Below, in pieces: positions 22,057 to 35,937 of a stretch of 64,000 nucleotides of DNA. The stretch is from Lingula anatina (lineage: Eukaryota > Brachiopoda > Lingulata > Lingulida > Lingulidae), in NCBI RefSeq assembly GCF_001039355.2, contig NW_019773625.1, positions 513,864 through 577,863 of the forward strand. Reading direction: 5' to 3'. Each line of letters begins with the position of its first letter. Within the stretch, counting starts at the first letter, position 1. Under the pieces are notes generated by a model that was given only the letters and a program-made list of their open reading frames with translations, searched no databases and was not told where the DNA came from. The position numbers and the translations under genes are program-made.

Positions 22057-24701
22057 AACAAATAAACAGTTTAGGACCACCTTTTGTTAGAATTATGAAC
22101 TGCACTTTCACTTCATGTGAAAATGTACATTCAGAGTAGGAATGGATCTTCGCTAATTAAAAATGTAAGATGTCTGAAACGCATAAACAAAATATGCGAT
22201 AGAAAAAAATTCATGAAAAGATGAAATTACTCATTCTGAAAAAGCCTGTTTAGGGCTTAAGTTTAACTTCCTAACATCATGTACTAGTCTTTGAAGCTAA
22301 CACAATAATAAGACTAGTAGGCTGTATTGCACGTTAAAATCAAATTCATTACTTGCACCTTTATAACCATATATACCCATGTTTAACACAGCTCAACCCT
22401 TGTTCCTGCATAATGCATCATTTCTCTAAAAGTCTCATTTTACCTATTACAGCATAAAATAATGCATAACATATCATCACTACAATATGTAGTACATAAT
22501 TTTTATAAGAGTTTGCTTTACATTCATGGGTCTTGGCAACAAAAAAAAATGAAAAACTCAAGAAACACCGTCATTCACAATGAATCACACCATATTGATA
22601 CATGACAATGTCTAAGCAATATCTGACATTTTTCATTAATTAAATGATTTATAATCATCACTTTTTCATATTAAAACATCTACAGATAATATCTTAGGTG
22701 CTGTTATTTTTCTTAACTTTTTAGGTAAGTTTCCATCCTTCATTTTTAAATTTAAACAGTGTGACAATGATAAGAATCCATCTTAGAAATCTTTCCATAC
22801 AAGCAATTTGATAAACGGACATCTTCTTTGGTATATGTAAAACTACACCACAATGCAAACAGTAATTAAATCACACACTAGCCGTGAGACAAGATATGAA
22901 ACTGAAAATCAGATGAAGCACGAGTCCTGAAAGACTTTTTTATGCATCAGATTCTAGTTTCACAGAACTAGAAAATGACCAAGCATAGCCATTAATTTTC
23001 TTTAAACTCTCAACGGAACAGGTAATTCTCTTCCAGCTTTTTGCTGTTGCTGTTTAAATGAATAAATATCCTTTCTTTTAGAACCAAAGTTCAATGTGTA
23101 ACCAATCATATTCTTCTAATGAATTCAAAAGCTACAATTAAAACCATCTCTAGGGAAGTGTACAAAAAACTTAGAGAATTCCTTCTTATTAGCAATAAAC
23201 ATGTCCCAAAATGCATTCATGAAATATTCACTAATGGTGATAATATAAAGTACTTTGACATGTAAAGAGTGCCTGAACTTGGACATCAAGACAATAACAT
23301 TCAGTAGACCTCAGAAAATTTCTCCCCTTCTTGTACTTGTAACAAGCCACACCTGGTTGTCTTTATTTTAGTGACAACTACATTGTCTGAATAAAACAAT
23401 AATTATTATTATTACCAAATCACCGACAGTTGTTCAAAGGAACATATTTGATCATCACACATTTCAACAAGTCTCCAGTCTTCCTCCTGTATCAAAGACA
23501 ATGAAAACACAAATCCATCTTTTACTGGTCCATATAACCAGGATGCAGCTTAAGATAGTGTAGTAATATGTGGGCACGTGATGCTGCTCTTTCCTGTCTA
23601 CTTACGGAGATCTCTTATGTCACTGAGTAGCCCCTCAGGTGTAAGGATGTTACTGGAACCTGAAAAGTGGAGGCAATGAAATATGTTTAATTAATAAAAT
23701 TCAAGCATTTTAATCTTTTTTCTTTCTTTTTGAAAGGCAATCCTTATTTAAATAAGCCATTCTCAAAACTTTAGTCTATAATTTTTAATGGAACCAACTT
23801 TATGAATATAATACGTGAATTTTTTTTAAAAAAAATTATTCAAAACCTTAAGAGAAAATGAGCTTCAAAAAATTTATTATTAAACTTAGTATAAAACGTA
23901 AAACCAATAAAGTGATTAATGCTAAAATTCAGTGTTGCTGAAAGGAAACAAAAATCAATACTGCCCTGTCCAATTTAATGATGTAAATAAATCTACTGCA
24001 ATATCTTCTTTTTTAGAAAATAAACCTTGGATATCCAGCAAGTGTCAAAATACAAATGTTACATTTCAAAGATCGCTATCTTCCAATGTTATACAACACA
24101 TCTTGGAGTTGTAGCGTTTAAGCCCCAAGAAACTTGCATGTTATAAAAGTGATGTAAGCAAAAAATGCCCAGAGCCACAAAGCATGAAAGCAAGCTAGCA
24201 TTCAAGATATTAAAGTTAATAATAAACCACAGCTTTATGCCACACCGTAAGTACAGTTATAGTGAGTATAGTTCATCTGAATAAGTTATAAATCAGACAA
24301 TCAAGGTTTTCTGGCAAATGTCACTTGGGATGACACTGTATTACCTAACACATAATACTAACAATCTACAGTGGTGGCAACAGATATTCACATATTCAAC
24401 AGTGGTGGGATCCCATTATCCTTCATAATATATATAATAATACATATCATGTAATATATTTCCCACACCCACCATATCACTTTTATTTTACAGTGCAAAG
24501 CTCCAAATGATGTTACTCATACATATTGCTGCATGCAGACATGAATTGTGCATGTTATATAACTCAGTGGACACTTGCACATCACCATCAAGTCTAACTA
24601 CACCCCATCATTCAAACTATTAACATCTAAAACATACTTCACTGAAACAGAAATGTGCACATTGGGATATGGAAAATGAAAGACACACAAATGCACTCTA
24701 A
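22057..24701. repeat. 2.65-kb tandem segment, copy 1
   Basis: Almost identical to 24837-27489, at an offset of 2781-2788 nt, with scattered substitutions and one- to three-base indels. It contains the STXBP1 alternative last exon (23598-23659) and 3' UTR-like sequence. At its right end the sequence passes from GCACTCTAA straight into an inverted-repeat element absent from copy 2, and then to an N at 24836. Duplicated short open frames at 23932-24114 and 26720-26902 are just part of this copying. Confidence 0.95.
23598..23659 (-). CDS. STXBP1: STXBP1 alternative last exon (distal copy), short C-terminus
   Basis: On the minus strand TTTTCAG precedes G|GT TCC AGT, in phase 1 as exon 15 requires, and encodes GSSNILTPEGLLSDIRDLRK then TAG. 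Joined to exon 15 it gives LIGSSNILTPEGLL, closer to the vertebrate LIGSTHILTPQKLL than the proximal exon is. The protein would be 593 residues against 603. Vertebrate Munc18-1 also has two alternative C-termini (594 and 603 residues). An identical copy lies at 26387-26448. Confidence 0.82.
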
Positions 24702-24835
24702 GGCTTCGTTCACATGCAATGTCTATTTTCTAAATTCTATTCGCGGTATGTCTTATGATCACGGTCTGTGCCCTGAATATCCCGCGGCGTAATTACTGGC
24801 AGCGCGAGCCAGTTACTATAAGTTACTATAAGTAA
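24702..24835. mobile_element. Truncated Harbinger/Tourist-like MITE, family B copy 1
   Basis: Begins GGCTTCGTTCACATGCAATG directly after TAA, and follows the complete copy at 57405-57565 through the internal TTATGATCACGGTCTGTGCC and GCGAGCCAGTTACT blocks. It stops at the N at 24836 before the right inverted repeat. It occupies the exact point where copy 2 of the tandem segment continues with CTATAGTATAC. Confidence 0.85.
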
Positions 24836-24836
24836 N
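24836..24836. other. Single N: contig or gap join
   Basis: One ambiguous base separates the truncated MITE from the restart of the tandem segment. This placement, inside an element and between two near-identical blocks, is typical of joining two overlapping haplotype contigs end to end. Confidence 0.9.
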
Positions 24837-27489
24837 GAAACAAATAAACAGTTTAGGACCACCTTTTGTTAGAATTATGAACTGCACTTTCACTTCATGT
24901 GAAAATGTACATTCAGAGTAGGAATGGATCTTCGCTAATTAAAAATGTAAGATGTCTGAAACGCATAAACAAAATATGCGATAGAAAAAAATTCATGAAA
25001 AGATGAAATTACTCATTTTGAAAAAGCCTATTTGAGGCTTAAGTTTAACTTCCTAACATCATATACTAGTCTTTGTAGCTAACACAATAATAAGACTAGT
25101 AAGCTGTATTGCACATGTTAAAATCAAATTCATTACTTGCACCTTTATAACCATATATACCCATGTTTAACACAGCTCAACCCTTGTTCCTGCATAATGC
25201 ATCATTTCTTTAAAAGTCTCATTTTACCTATTACAGCATAAAATAATGCATAACATATCATCACTACAATATGTAGTACATAATTTTTATAAGAGTTTGC
25301 TTTACATTCATGGGTCTTGGCAACAAAAAAAAAATGAAAAACTCAAGAAACACCGTCATTCACAATGAATCACACCATATTGATACATGACAATGTCTAA
25401 GCAATATCTGACATTTTTCATTAATTAAATGATTTATAATCATCACTTTTTCATATTAAAACATCTACAGATAATATCTTAGGTGCTGTTATTTTTCTTA
25501 ACTTTTTAGGTAAGTTTCCATCCTTCATTTTTAAATTTAAACAGTGTGACAATGATAAGAATCCATCTTAGAAATCTTTCCATACAAGCAATTTGATAAA
25601 CGGACATCTTCTTTGGTATATGTAAAACTACACCACAATGCAAACAGTACTTAAATCACACACTAGCTGTGAGACAAGATATGAAACTGAAAATCAGATG
25701 AAGCACGAGTCCTGAAAGACTTTTTTATGCATCAGATTCTAGTTTCACAGAACTAGAAAATGACCAAGCATAGCCATTAACTTTTCTTTAAACTCTCAAC
25801 GGAACAGGTAATTCTCTTCCAGCTTTTTGCTGTTGCTGTTTAAATGAATAAATATCCTTTCTTTTAGAACCAAAGTTCAATGTGTAACCAATCATATTCT
25901 TCTAATGAATTCAAAAGCTACAATTAAAACCATCTCTAGGGAAGTGTACAAAAAACTTAGAGAATTCCTTCTTATTAGCAATAAACATGTCACAAAATGC
26001 ATTCATGAAATATTCACTAATGGTGATAATATAAAGTACTTTGACATGTAAAGAGTGCCTGAACATGGACATCAAGACAATAACATTCAGTAGCAGACCT
26101 CAGAAAATTTCTCCCCTTCTTGAACTTGTAACAAGCCACACCTGGTTGTCTTTATTTTAGTGACAACTACATTGTCTGAATAAAACAATAATTATTATTA
26201 TTACCAAATCACCGAGAGTTGTTCAAAGGAACATATTTGATCATCACACATTTCAACAAGTCTCCAGTCTTCCTCCTGTATCAAAGACAATGAAAACACA
26301 AATCCATCTTTTACTGGTCCATATAACCAGGATGCAGCTTAAGATAGTGTAGTAATATGTGGGCACGTGATGCTGCTCTTTCCTGTCTACTTACGGAGAT
26401 CTCTTATGTCACTGAGTAGCCCCTCAGGTGTAAGGATGTTACTGGAACCTGAAAAGTGGAGGCAATGAAATATGTTTAATTAATAAAATGCAAGTATTTT
26501 AATCTTTTTTCTTTCTTTTTGAAAGGCAATCCTTATTTAAATAAGCCATTCTCAAAACTTTAGTCTATAATTTTTAATGGAACCAACTTTATGAATATAA
26601 TACGTGAATTTTTTTTTTTTAAATTATTCAAAACCTTAAGAGAAAATGAGCTTCAAAAAATTTATTATTAAACTTAGTATAAAACGTAAAACCAATAAAG
26701 TGATTAATGCTAAAATTCAGTGTTGCTGAAAGGAAACAAAAATCAATACTGCCCTGTCCAATTTAATGATGTAAATAAATCTACTGCAATATCTTCTTTT
26801 TTAGAAAATAAACCTTGGATATCCAGCAAGTGTCAAAATACAAATGTTACATTTCAAAGATCGCTATCTTCCAATGTTATACAACACATCTTGGAGTTGT
26901 AGCGTTTAAGCCCCAAGAAACTTGCATGTTATAATAGTGATGTAAGCAAAAAATGCCCAGAGCCACAAAGCATGAAAGCAAGCTAGCATTCAAGATATTA
27001 AAGTTAATAATAAACCACAGCTTTATGCCACACCGTAAGTACAGTTATAGTGAGTATAGTTCATCTGAATAAGTTATAAATCAGACAATCAAGGTTTTCT
27101 GGCAAATGTCACTTGGGATGACACTGTATTACCTAACACATAATACTAACAATCTACAGTGGTGGCAACAGATATTCACATATTCAACAGTGGTGGGATC
27201 CCATTATCCTTCATAATATATATAATAATACATATCATGTAATATATTTCCCACACCCACCATATCACTTTTATTTTACAGTGCAAAGCTCCAAATGATG
27301 TTACTCATACATATTGCTGCATGCAGACATGAACTGTGCATGTTATTTAACTCAGTGGACATTTGCACATCACCATCAAGTCTAACTACACCCCATCATT
27401 CAAACTATTAACATCTAAAACATACTCCACTGAAACAGAAATGTGCACATTGGGACATGGAAAATGAAAGACACACAAATGCACTCTAA
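24837..27489. repeat. 2.65-kb tandem segment, copy 2
   Basis: Near-identical copy of 22057-24701. It restarts within ACAAATAAACAGTTTAGG and runs on past GCACTCTAA into unique sequence at 27490, without the MITE. It includes a second copy of the STXBP1 alternative last exon. Confidence 0.95.
26387..26448 (-). CDS. STXBP1: STXBP1 alternative last exon (proximal duplicate)
   Basis: Same 62-nt coding sequence as 23598-23659, with the same acceptor and stop. If the tandem segment is an assembly artefact the genome has only one of these. If the duplication is real, the gene has two interchangeable short C-termini encoding the same peptide. Confidence 0.75.
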
Positions 27490-27944
27490 ACTATAGTATA
27501 CTACCCTCCAAAAAGTGATTTGTTTATCATTTGTCAAAGCATATAGTAAATATGATAAAAAATGAGGACATGGGAATTTAAATCATTCAATTCTATCATG
27601 CAATTTTATCTGCATTCAGGGCATCTGGAAAACTTTCATTTTCATTTTTGATCACCATGTTATTCTCTTCAAAAAATATAACTACAGATCCACAAATATG
27701 GGTTTTTACACATATTCTATGGATTTTTGAGCAATGATTCCCTTTATTTACAAGTTTCACTCAGCAGGAAATAATACTGGAAACAAAAAAGCATGACATT
27801 GAGAAGCGAGATACGGTACTAAAAAAGCACATTCTTGTGAAAATTCACAAAGCAATAAAAATCACATATTAAAATTTGAATAAAAACAAATAAACTAGTA
27901 AACAAAAAATACTGCAATGGTCAGTATTGAGACCTACTCTACAA

Positions 27945-28036
27945 CTATTGTGGTGTTTCCTCCTGCTCTTGTTTCTGCTCGGAAACCTCGCGCAATTTCT
28001 TCAGGAACTCTTCAGGCTTAATAATATGGGAACCGC
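27945..28036 (-). CDS. STXBP1: STXBP1 proximal last exon (long C-terminus)
   Basis: On the minus strand CCATAG precedes G|GC GGT TCC, encoding [18 protein letters not shown] and then a Gln/Glu-rich tail ([12 protein letters not shown]), stop TAG at 27945-27947. It is in the same phase as the distal alternative, so the two are mutually exclusive terminal exons. It gives the 603-residue form. Confidence 0.88.
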
Positions 28037-29836
28037 CTATGGATTTCAAATTAGGCAAACATACAATTTGATACATAATCTACACTGCTGGAAAAACAGA
28101 CAAATTGACATATTGTCTTCAGTTCTGAAAATAAAACATTTTTTTAGAAATCCTCCACCATTTTATTATTCAATAAAGAAGTTTACATCTTGAAATATTA
28201 CCAGTAGCTAATCTGATTAAAGAAAATAGAGTAAATTCACAAGCTGTACAAATTTACCTCTACAGCAAGCCAAACAAAGCTAAAATGTTTATTTCTGTGC
28301 AATATTTGAAAGCTTGTTTTAAGATTTTTTGGCTAGGAAAGAAGAGAAGTAATGGTGAAATAGTAAATAATATGGGTAGAATGTAAAGTTGAATACTACA
28401 AAAGGCCAAGTACCACATACCTTGTTAATGCATTTGGAAAATGGAAATAAAGAAAGCAATTTAGCAAACTTCAGATAAAAATGTATAACTCTACTGGAGA
28501 TCATCCTTAACAAACTTCGGGGGGAAAAAACCAAACGAGCTACACAGAGAGGAGTGGAGGAAGGGTTAAGTTGTGCATAAAACAAACAGAACATGGAGGG
28601 AATGGGTGCTCAAACAAAACTATGAGAATTCTTGCATATATGAAATGGTGTATCAAAAACACCAAGAGACCATTCCCAGAGCCTATCGTTCTAACTTTGG
28701 ATCGATCTACCTCCAAGGGGATTCTCACTACATTATCAAGTTAAGCAGCTTAAATGTCTTGCATGCCCACTGAAGCTGTAAGAGGGTAATTAACTATCGT
28801 TTAGCAGCTTCAGTAGGCTTGCCAGAAATCTAAGCCATTTAAGCTAAAAGGAATTTAGCGAAAACCCCTTGGAGATGGGTCGATCCAGTTAGATCAATGT
28901 AGGCATGGGAACCCAGTCTAAGGGGTGGAAGTGAGGCTGGGGAGGGGGAAGGGGGCCCCACTTACCAATAAGAACCTCCCAGTTCCCTTTAGCTTGTTTT
29001 GTCACTTCATAGGCACATCTCATCTCAGAGTAAGTGACGCCCCCGGCCACAAAGAAGATCAGACGGGGTCCACTCCGTGCTTGGCCTCTATCCGATCTGT
29101 GCCACTGGCCATACATTCGAGCACTAAAACAAACAAAAAAATGGGCATATGCTATATGATATTTTAAAATAACTTTTAGGGCCTTTGTTTGAAACAAATT
29201 CTGAGGTTCTTTTTTTGGTGGTATGAAGGAGAGGAAAAGAAGGATAATCAAAAATGTAAGTTACCCATTTAGGACCCTTTGATGTAACAGAAATTAATTT
29301 AGCTCACGAATTACCTTTTACGTCTGTTGTTTAAAATTCAAACACATTTGATCTATAATGTAACATATTTCTTGTTTTTCATATATTAAGTCTTCTGTTA
29401 TATTATACAAACTTACTGCTTTCAGTTGCAATGAACAAATATAACTAGGTTGTATTTGTACCTGGTAGGTGCCACACCCCCCAGTCTTCTGCCTGCACCA
29501 CTTAGGAATGGATAGGAGCGGGAATCCAGCTTGTCCTCCAGGGCTTCCTGAAACATGTAGACAAGACAAAGCTTAGGAAACAGTGAATAGTAAATCAAGT
29601 GAAATGGTAGCACAAGATGGGTATGTATGTACTCATGATGGAGAAAGAAAGAAAGAAAGAAAGAAAAAAGAAAGAGAGAGAGACAGAGAGAGGGATTCGA
29701 ACAGAGTCATCTATTCTGCTTTTAAAGTTTTTTATCTGAAAAATAAGTGATTTTATGAAGAAATCCTTATTTACTTTCCAACCTATAAAAGGGATACTAT
29801 AAGCTCATAAATATTACTAACTTGTTTTATCAGAAC

Positions 29837-29867
<31 letters not shown>

Positions 29868-32800
29868 AAGTACAGAAAAGTAGGCAACTCTCTGCAATAC
29901 AGTATGGCAATTACTTGATATTTTTTAAACATTTCACTAAGTCCAGAGTTTTTCTTTAGAGTTTTTTAAAAAGATGTATCATTTTGTTTATTCACAAAAA
30001 TCAACTTTGAAATTCTGATATGCTGAAAAGTTGGCTGGTAAAAAGGATTCTTTAATTTTAGAAAACAAACTGAAGTAACTTAACTAATAAACATCATCTG
30101 ATAATGCAGGCTAGTCCACATTTTGATTCGGCTGAAGTATAAAATAACCCACGGGACTCACCTCCATCAGATCTTTGATATATGGTGTCCATCGAGACAT
30201 CTGATACGTCTGCTCTGACACGCGCTCTCTTCTATTGTCAGGTTTGTACGGCTGCTGGGACTTGCGGCGACTTACCTTTAAAAACCATCAGAAGATTATC
30301 AAAACCACATTTATTAGAACAGAGTGAAGATGCAATGATAAGGGATTCATACAATCTGCATGTTCCAAATTTTTGATTCCTTGAAATTGTATCTCATTCT
30401 GATAGATTCATCAAGATAGAAGTTGTGTGGATTACACTAAAACTTGTTTAAAAAAATGAAAAGAAAAATTTCAAATTATTCAGGCACATGGTATTAGTAA
30501 GTAAGACTAACAACATTCAAAGCTAGAAATTTACAAAACTGAAAATGGACTGCACTTGACTCAATCACTATATAGACTTCCAACTTGCATCAGATAATAC
30601 AAAAGTTCAAACAAACTGAAATAAACCTTTAGACAAGAACTGTCACATTTTTAGTTCTCTACACAAAAGATGATATACACCAGCAGCAGTTTCAGAAAGT
30701 CCAAGCTAAACAGAGTACAACATATATTACATTCACATCTGAGCTACACAATACAATACAAATATATAAAATATGGTGACACCAGTTCCTACACACATGG
30801 TAACACTTCATACAAAAAAACATCAAAAGTGAACTTCACTAAAAACATCCAAGTCAACTAAACAAAGATGATATACATCCCAGATTTCCCTCTTTTGTTC
30901 AAACTACACGTCTCTAAGAAATGTTTCTATCTTCATCATACTATTAAACTTGAAAATTTTTTTCATGAAAGTAGATCCCAATTTTATAAGTTATTAAGAT
31001 AATTTACTATAGCTGACTTTTTAAAAAGTTGCCAGAACAGATTCTTTCGTTAAATATAATATTGGAAGAAGGCACATGGAATCAGTTTAATACATACACT
31101 GGTACATGCAAAACACATAGACACATAACAAATCAACATCATTGAGACAAAAACAACAGGAAACAAATGAAAATAAAAGAGAAATGTGCAGGGTCCAGTC
31201 TCACACAAGAAACTTTGTAGAGAGTTGACCTTGACATAAGGACTGAAAAGTTCAATCTTCTCCAATCCCCCATGAATCTGTAATACTCCACTCTAGTAAA
31301 ATAGCTGTTAGTCTTCAGGTTGAATGCACCATCCAACTATAGCTCTTTTGTGAAACTGGCCCTAGGCCTGATCTAACAAGGACTACTTCAAACCGAAAAT
31401 GGGTCCAAATTGCGTGCTTTAACAATCCGAGATACGATGGGGTTAACGGACTGATTTACAGTTTAGGCAGTCCTTATTTGAAAACGCCCCTAAAACTGAA
31501 TTTTGAGCATTGAATCTAAGCTGTATTATAAAGTTATGTAACTTCAAAACTGAATGTATCCCAAAAACCAGCATATTGTAATTCTAAAAAAAAGTTTTCA
31601 TACATAGAAACCCCACTCCACACATCCATTCCAGTTTAATATTGCATGCTTTTTGGATCCCAGTGTTAAATTAACCAAACAAGCAATCTGTCTTAAAATA
31701 TGTAAATATCATATAATAAGATTTTTTATTCAAAACCTGTTAAATAATAAAACAAAAAGGTAAGTTAATGGCCATGTGCTGCCTGACTCTTCGATAGAAC
31801 TCCCAGTTCAGATCACCTCTAAGAAACCCAATAGAGATAAGTGATATACCATAAATAGCCATTTCCACATCTATAAAATGGAGATATTCCCAGACAAAAA
31901 AAAAAAAAAAAAAGGCTCATATCCCCAAATCATAACTAACAGGTGTTTAGTAAGACAAGTGATGAAAGTAAAAGGATAACTGCCAATACCAAAGCAAATT
32001 TAACTTTTAAAAAGAGGGAAAAATAATTTGTATTGCCAAATGGTTTTAAAGCTGTTTTTGCTGAGAACAACTTTAACCATTTTAGAATTCTTTACTTTTT
32101 TTTCCAGTTCAAATTGCTTTGTTATTGATAGTTCCATGAACTTTGTCTCATGTGTAAAAAGTAAATGATAAATTTGCACACCCATATTATGTGAATCACA
32201 ACAAAAATTTAACTTCTGCAGATAAATCGTTTCTCCTAATGTGAATTAACCTGAATTTTTTATTTATAATGGGAGAAAATGATTCACCAAATGAAGATGC
32301 ATATTTACCAGCAGTGGGGAAAATCTCTAAGAGGACACTAATAGAAAATGAATAAAAGGAAATATAGCTACTGAATAAAAAAAAAAATCAATTATGGTTG
32401 TAAAGCAACAATCACCAGCTCTAAAAGGTAACCATATACAGTTGCTTGGCAACATAAACTGGTTACTTGGAAATTATCACCAGTTGCTAGGTAACCAAAA
32501 TTGCCAGGCAACACAGTGGTAACCTAGTAACTGTTGCTAGAGATCTACCACCATGTATGTTTTTTTCTCACATACTTGGATGTTAGGCATGCCCAGATTC
32601 TGCATGTTGGACACAATACGTTTCCCATCCTGGGAGAGCTAGTTGAAAATGGAATAACATACAATCTAGAGGTATTTTTTAGTAAAAGGTGGACAGGTCT
32701 TAATGAAAACTACAAAAGGGCATAACACTGGGTACTGACTGTTCATACAAAAGCTGTTTCATACAGTTGACCTCACCCCCTGTCAGAAAGCAGCCAATGT

Positions 32801-35800
32801 TCAAAGATATGGATTGGTAAATGTACACAACGTATCAAAAACAGTCACAAAATATAAAAACACGAATGGACAGATACACTACTAATGGTTCAGTATAACA
32901 AAATTTAAAATACCCAAGGTCTCTGTACAAGGGGTGATGTTTTTTTTTTCTCTTTTTTTTCATAAACAGTCCAAATGGGTAATATGGAAAACTAGCATAA
33001 GGCTGTTTGCCATGGACTTTAATACCTGTGGTTCAACTTACATGTGCAGTCAATGAATGCTATAATGAGAGGTATAGATAAGCTTCAACCTATATTACAC
33101 TAAGTAACAGATCACATTACTAATAAGCTCTACTACTCACTCATAATAGTTTAGGATTAAGCAACTTTTGAACAGATATATTCTCCATAAGTAAAATATG
33201 TAGTAATCACTAAAGAAGTCTAATATTAATCAAACCTAGACAGCAATGCTGTTAAATGAGCAGACAAAACCAGCTTGAAAGCATACTGAATATAAATAAC
33301 ATCAATATTGAATATTTATGGAATGTAAGTTACTAAATCAATTAATGTTACAATGTGGTTATGGAATTGAACATATAGTAGCTTAAAATTGAGTTAATCT
33401 AAATAGAAAAACAAACAATAAAATGAAAGATTAGATTGGCACTTTCAATTTCCATTGAATATGTTGATGTACAGACATGCCAAAATGTCTGCACATAAGA
33501 ATAATAATAATAATAATAATGCAATTATTTGTCTAAAAATGAGAAAAAAATAGTAAAAGCGAACAAGCCCACAAAAACAAAAAGAGACAGACAAACAAAT
33601 TGACTTTAGTTAGGAGATTAAAAAGTACCTCTGGGATTAAGATTTAAATTAAAAGGGACAAGTTTATTAATAAAATTATTCTAATGTAAATTTTCCACTG
33701 TTGTTATTTATACAGTTAGTTTCTAAAGATAGTTTTTAAAAAAAGGATGGTTATACATTCCTTCAAAAATATTATATTTGGTTCTTCCTAAAAAGAGCAC
33801 TAATTGTACAGTCTGGGATGTTCTGAATAACTTGGTAATGGGGACAAACACTGATACAATCTTTAGGCTAAACAGGTTCATAAATTAATGTAAATTTAGG
33901 TAAGATCTAAGAAGTGTACTTCTATGGAATAAGACAACTCATTTTAGTTGAGAACGTAGCACACGCCCATGGATTTTTAAAACTAAATTCCTTTAAACAT
34001 TTCATAAATATTTAAAAAATATTCCTAAAAGTTGTTAATTATACTAAATGGCTTGATTGGGAAGCAATAAAGGAAGTTACTGTCCAACACTACCTGCATG
34101 ACAACATTCCATGAGATTTTCACTATGTAAGATGACACATTATAAACTATATTGTGCTAGGTATAACAGTGTTTGATTGTTATTGCAGTAGGTGTGAGGC
34201 AGCCCAGAGAATTTACATTGTGTTTTCCTTACAGTGTATTGGGTTCTTATTGCATTTGACGTGACAAAGCTTTGTGAGACAGTTTTTTTTGAGATTGTGT
34301 TGGGGAACAATAGTTTTTTTCAGTGGATGGAGGGGGCAGGGAAAAGGTGATTAAAAAAGCTGAATCAGCAAAGTTTGCTGTAGAGGTTTTGAACTAAGTG
34401 TTAGCTACCACACAGCACACTACTGTTCCTTACTGTAGTAAAGGAGGTCTATGGAGGAAGTAAAAAGAGAAATAACTTTAAAATTGTTATCTTCAGAAAC
34501 AATTTTCAATCATAAAATATGCTTACCTACTATATTACATTATATCAGCTATTTACCTTTTCTTAATTTGAAGTGTTTTAAAGTTTGAGAATTATTTACT
34601 AAATGTAGTTACTTCTGTGGTGCAATACTTTTAATATCTTCAATATTCTAACATCAATATTTCTATGCAGGCAAAGGAATGCTGTATTTGAAAATACCAT
34701 AATCTCTCAAAAGGTTTTATAAATATATACATGGTTAGCATGACAAAAATAACAGAACTTGGTACAATATCAAGTTCAACATTAAAAAAATATATATTCA
34801 TTATATGGATGAACAAACAACTTTTTTCATCACAACTTTACAAACAGCACAATGACAGCAAAATCAATCAATTTATGCAATAACATTAGCAAACAAATAC
34901 TTAAATAAGAACTGAGTGATAAAAACAAATCTACAACTTCAAAAATGCTTTTCAAAAAAAGTAGTAGAGTAGAAGTTGAATAAGGCTAACTTTAATGTTA
35001 AACAGTTAAGAGTTAGATAAAGGCTTAAGATAAAGATCTTTATCTATTTCAATTCTTAGTATTCAAGTGTTCGAAAAAAGTTAACTTGACAAAATATTCA
35101 CACTTTTCACACAAACATACAGCTAAACTGGGTCCACCATTATTTCAGTATTTAATCTACATTTTAGTAATTCTATTTCCAATTCGGAATCAGATGATGG
35201 CAGTGTATCTTTACTTATCAAATCTCATCTATTAACTGAAAAATTGTGTCCAGTTTTTGCTACAAAGAAAGTATGACTGCCTTTTAATAATTCTCTAAAT
35301 AAATCCAACTTTAAAAAAATCTTTCATAATCTTGGTGAATTTGCAATGACAAAAGATCCTGGGCTTTTGGAAAAAAGTAAGCCACTCACACAAAATAATC
35401 TGTCAACATTTAGTAACTAGCCATAGCAATTTTAAAAAACCGCATACAAGCCATCCTCTTAAATTCATTCTTTGAAATGGCTTCTTTCTTATTCTGAAAC
35501 AATAGCTGACCCAAGAGATAAAAAAACAAACAAATAAACAATCAAAACAAACATTCACACTTCTAGAGACATTAACATCAAAACTGTACCACATGGACTT
35601 ACTTTCCTACTTTGCTAAAGTAAGGAGAGTAGCAAATAGCATAGGTTATCAACAGACTGTTAAAACATAATAATGCAAATCTCAAATATGTTGACTCCTT
35701 GGTTTGAACCCGGAATCCGAATTCAACAAAATACAGGCAAACAGTGCAGTAAATTACAAGCCATAAACAAATTAAAAGAAAATTTTTAATAATTGATCAA

Positions 35801-35890
35801 CCAGCAACATATAATCTAAAACACCAGTGGCATTTCTAAAACTTGATGTGTTACATTTTCTCTCGATCTCTAAAGCACTACTTTATCAAA

Positions 35891-35937
<47 letters not shown>

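Noticed and set aside
23932-26902. Two identical 60-codon open frames (23932-24114 and 26720-26902) as a duplicated gene
   Set aside because: They are identical only because the whole 2.65-kb segment is repeated. They lie on the strand opposite STXBP1 in AT-rich UTR-like sequence with no similarity or splice support.
28925-29251. Open frame on the + strand over STXBP1 exon 15
   Set aside because: It is the antisense shadow of a well-supported exon.
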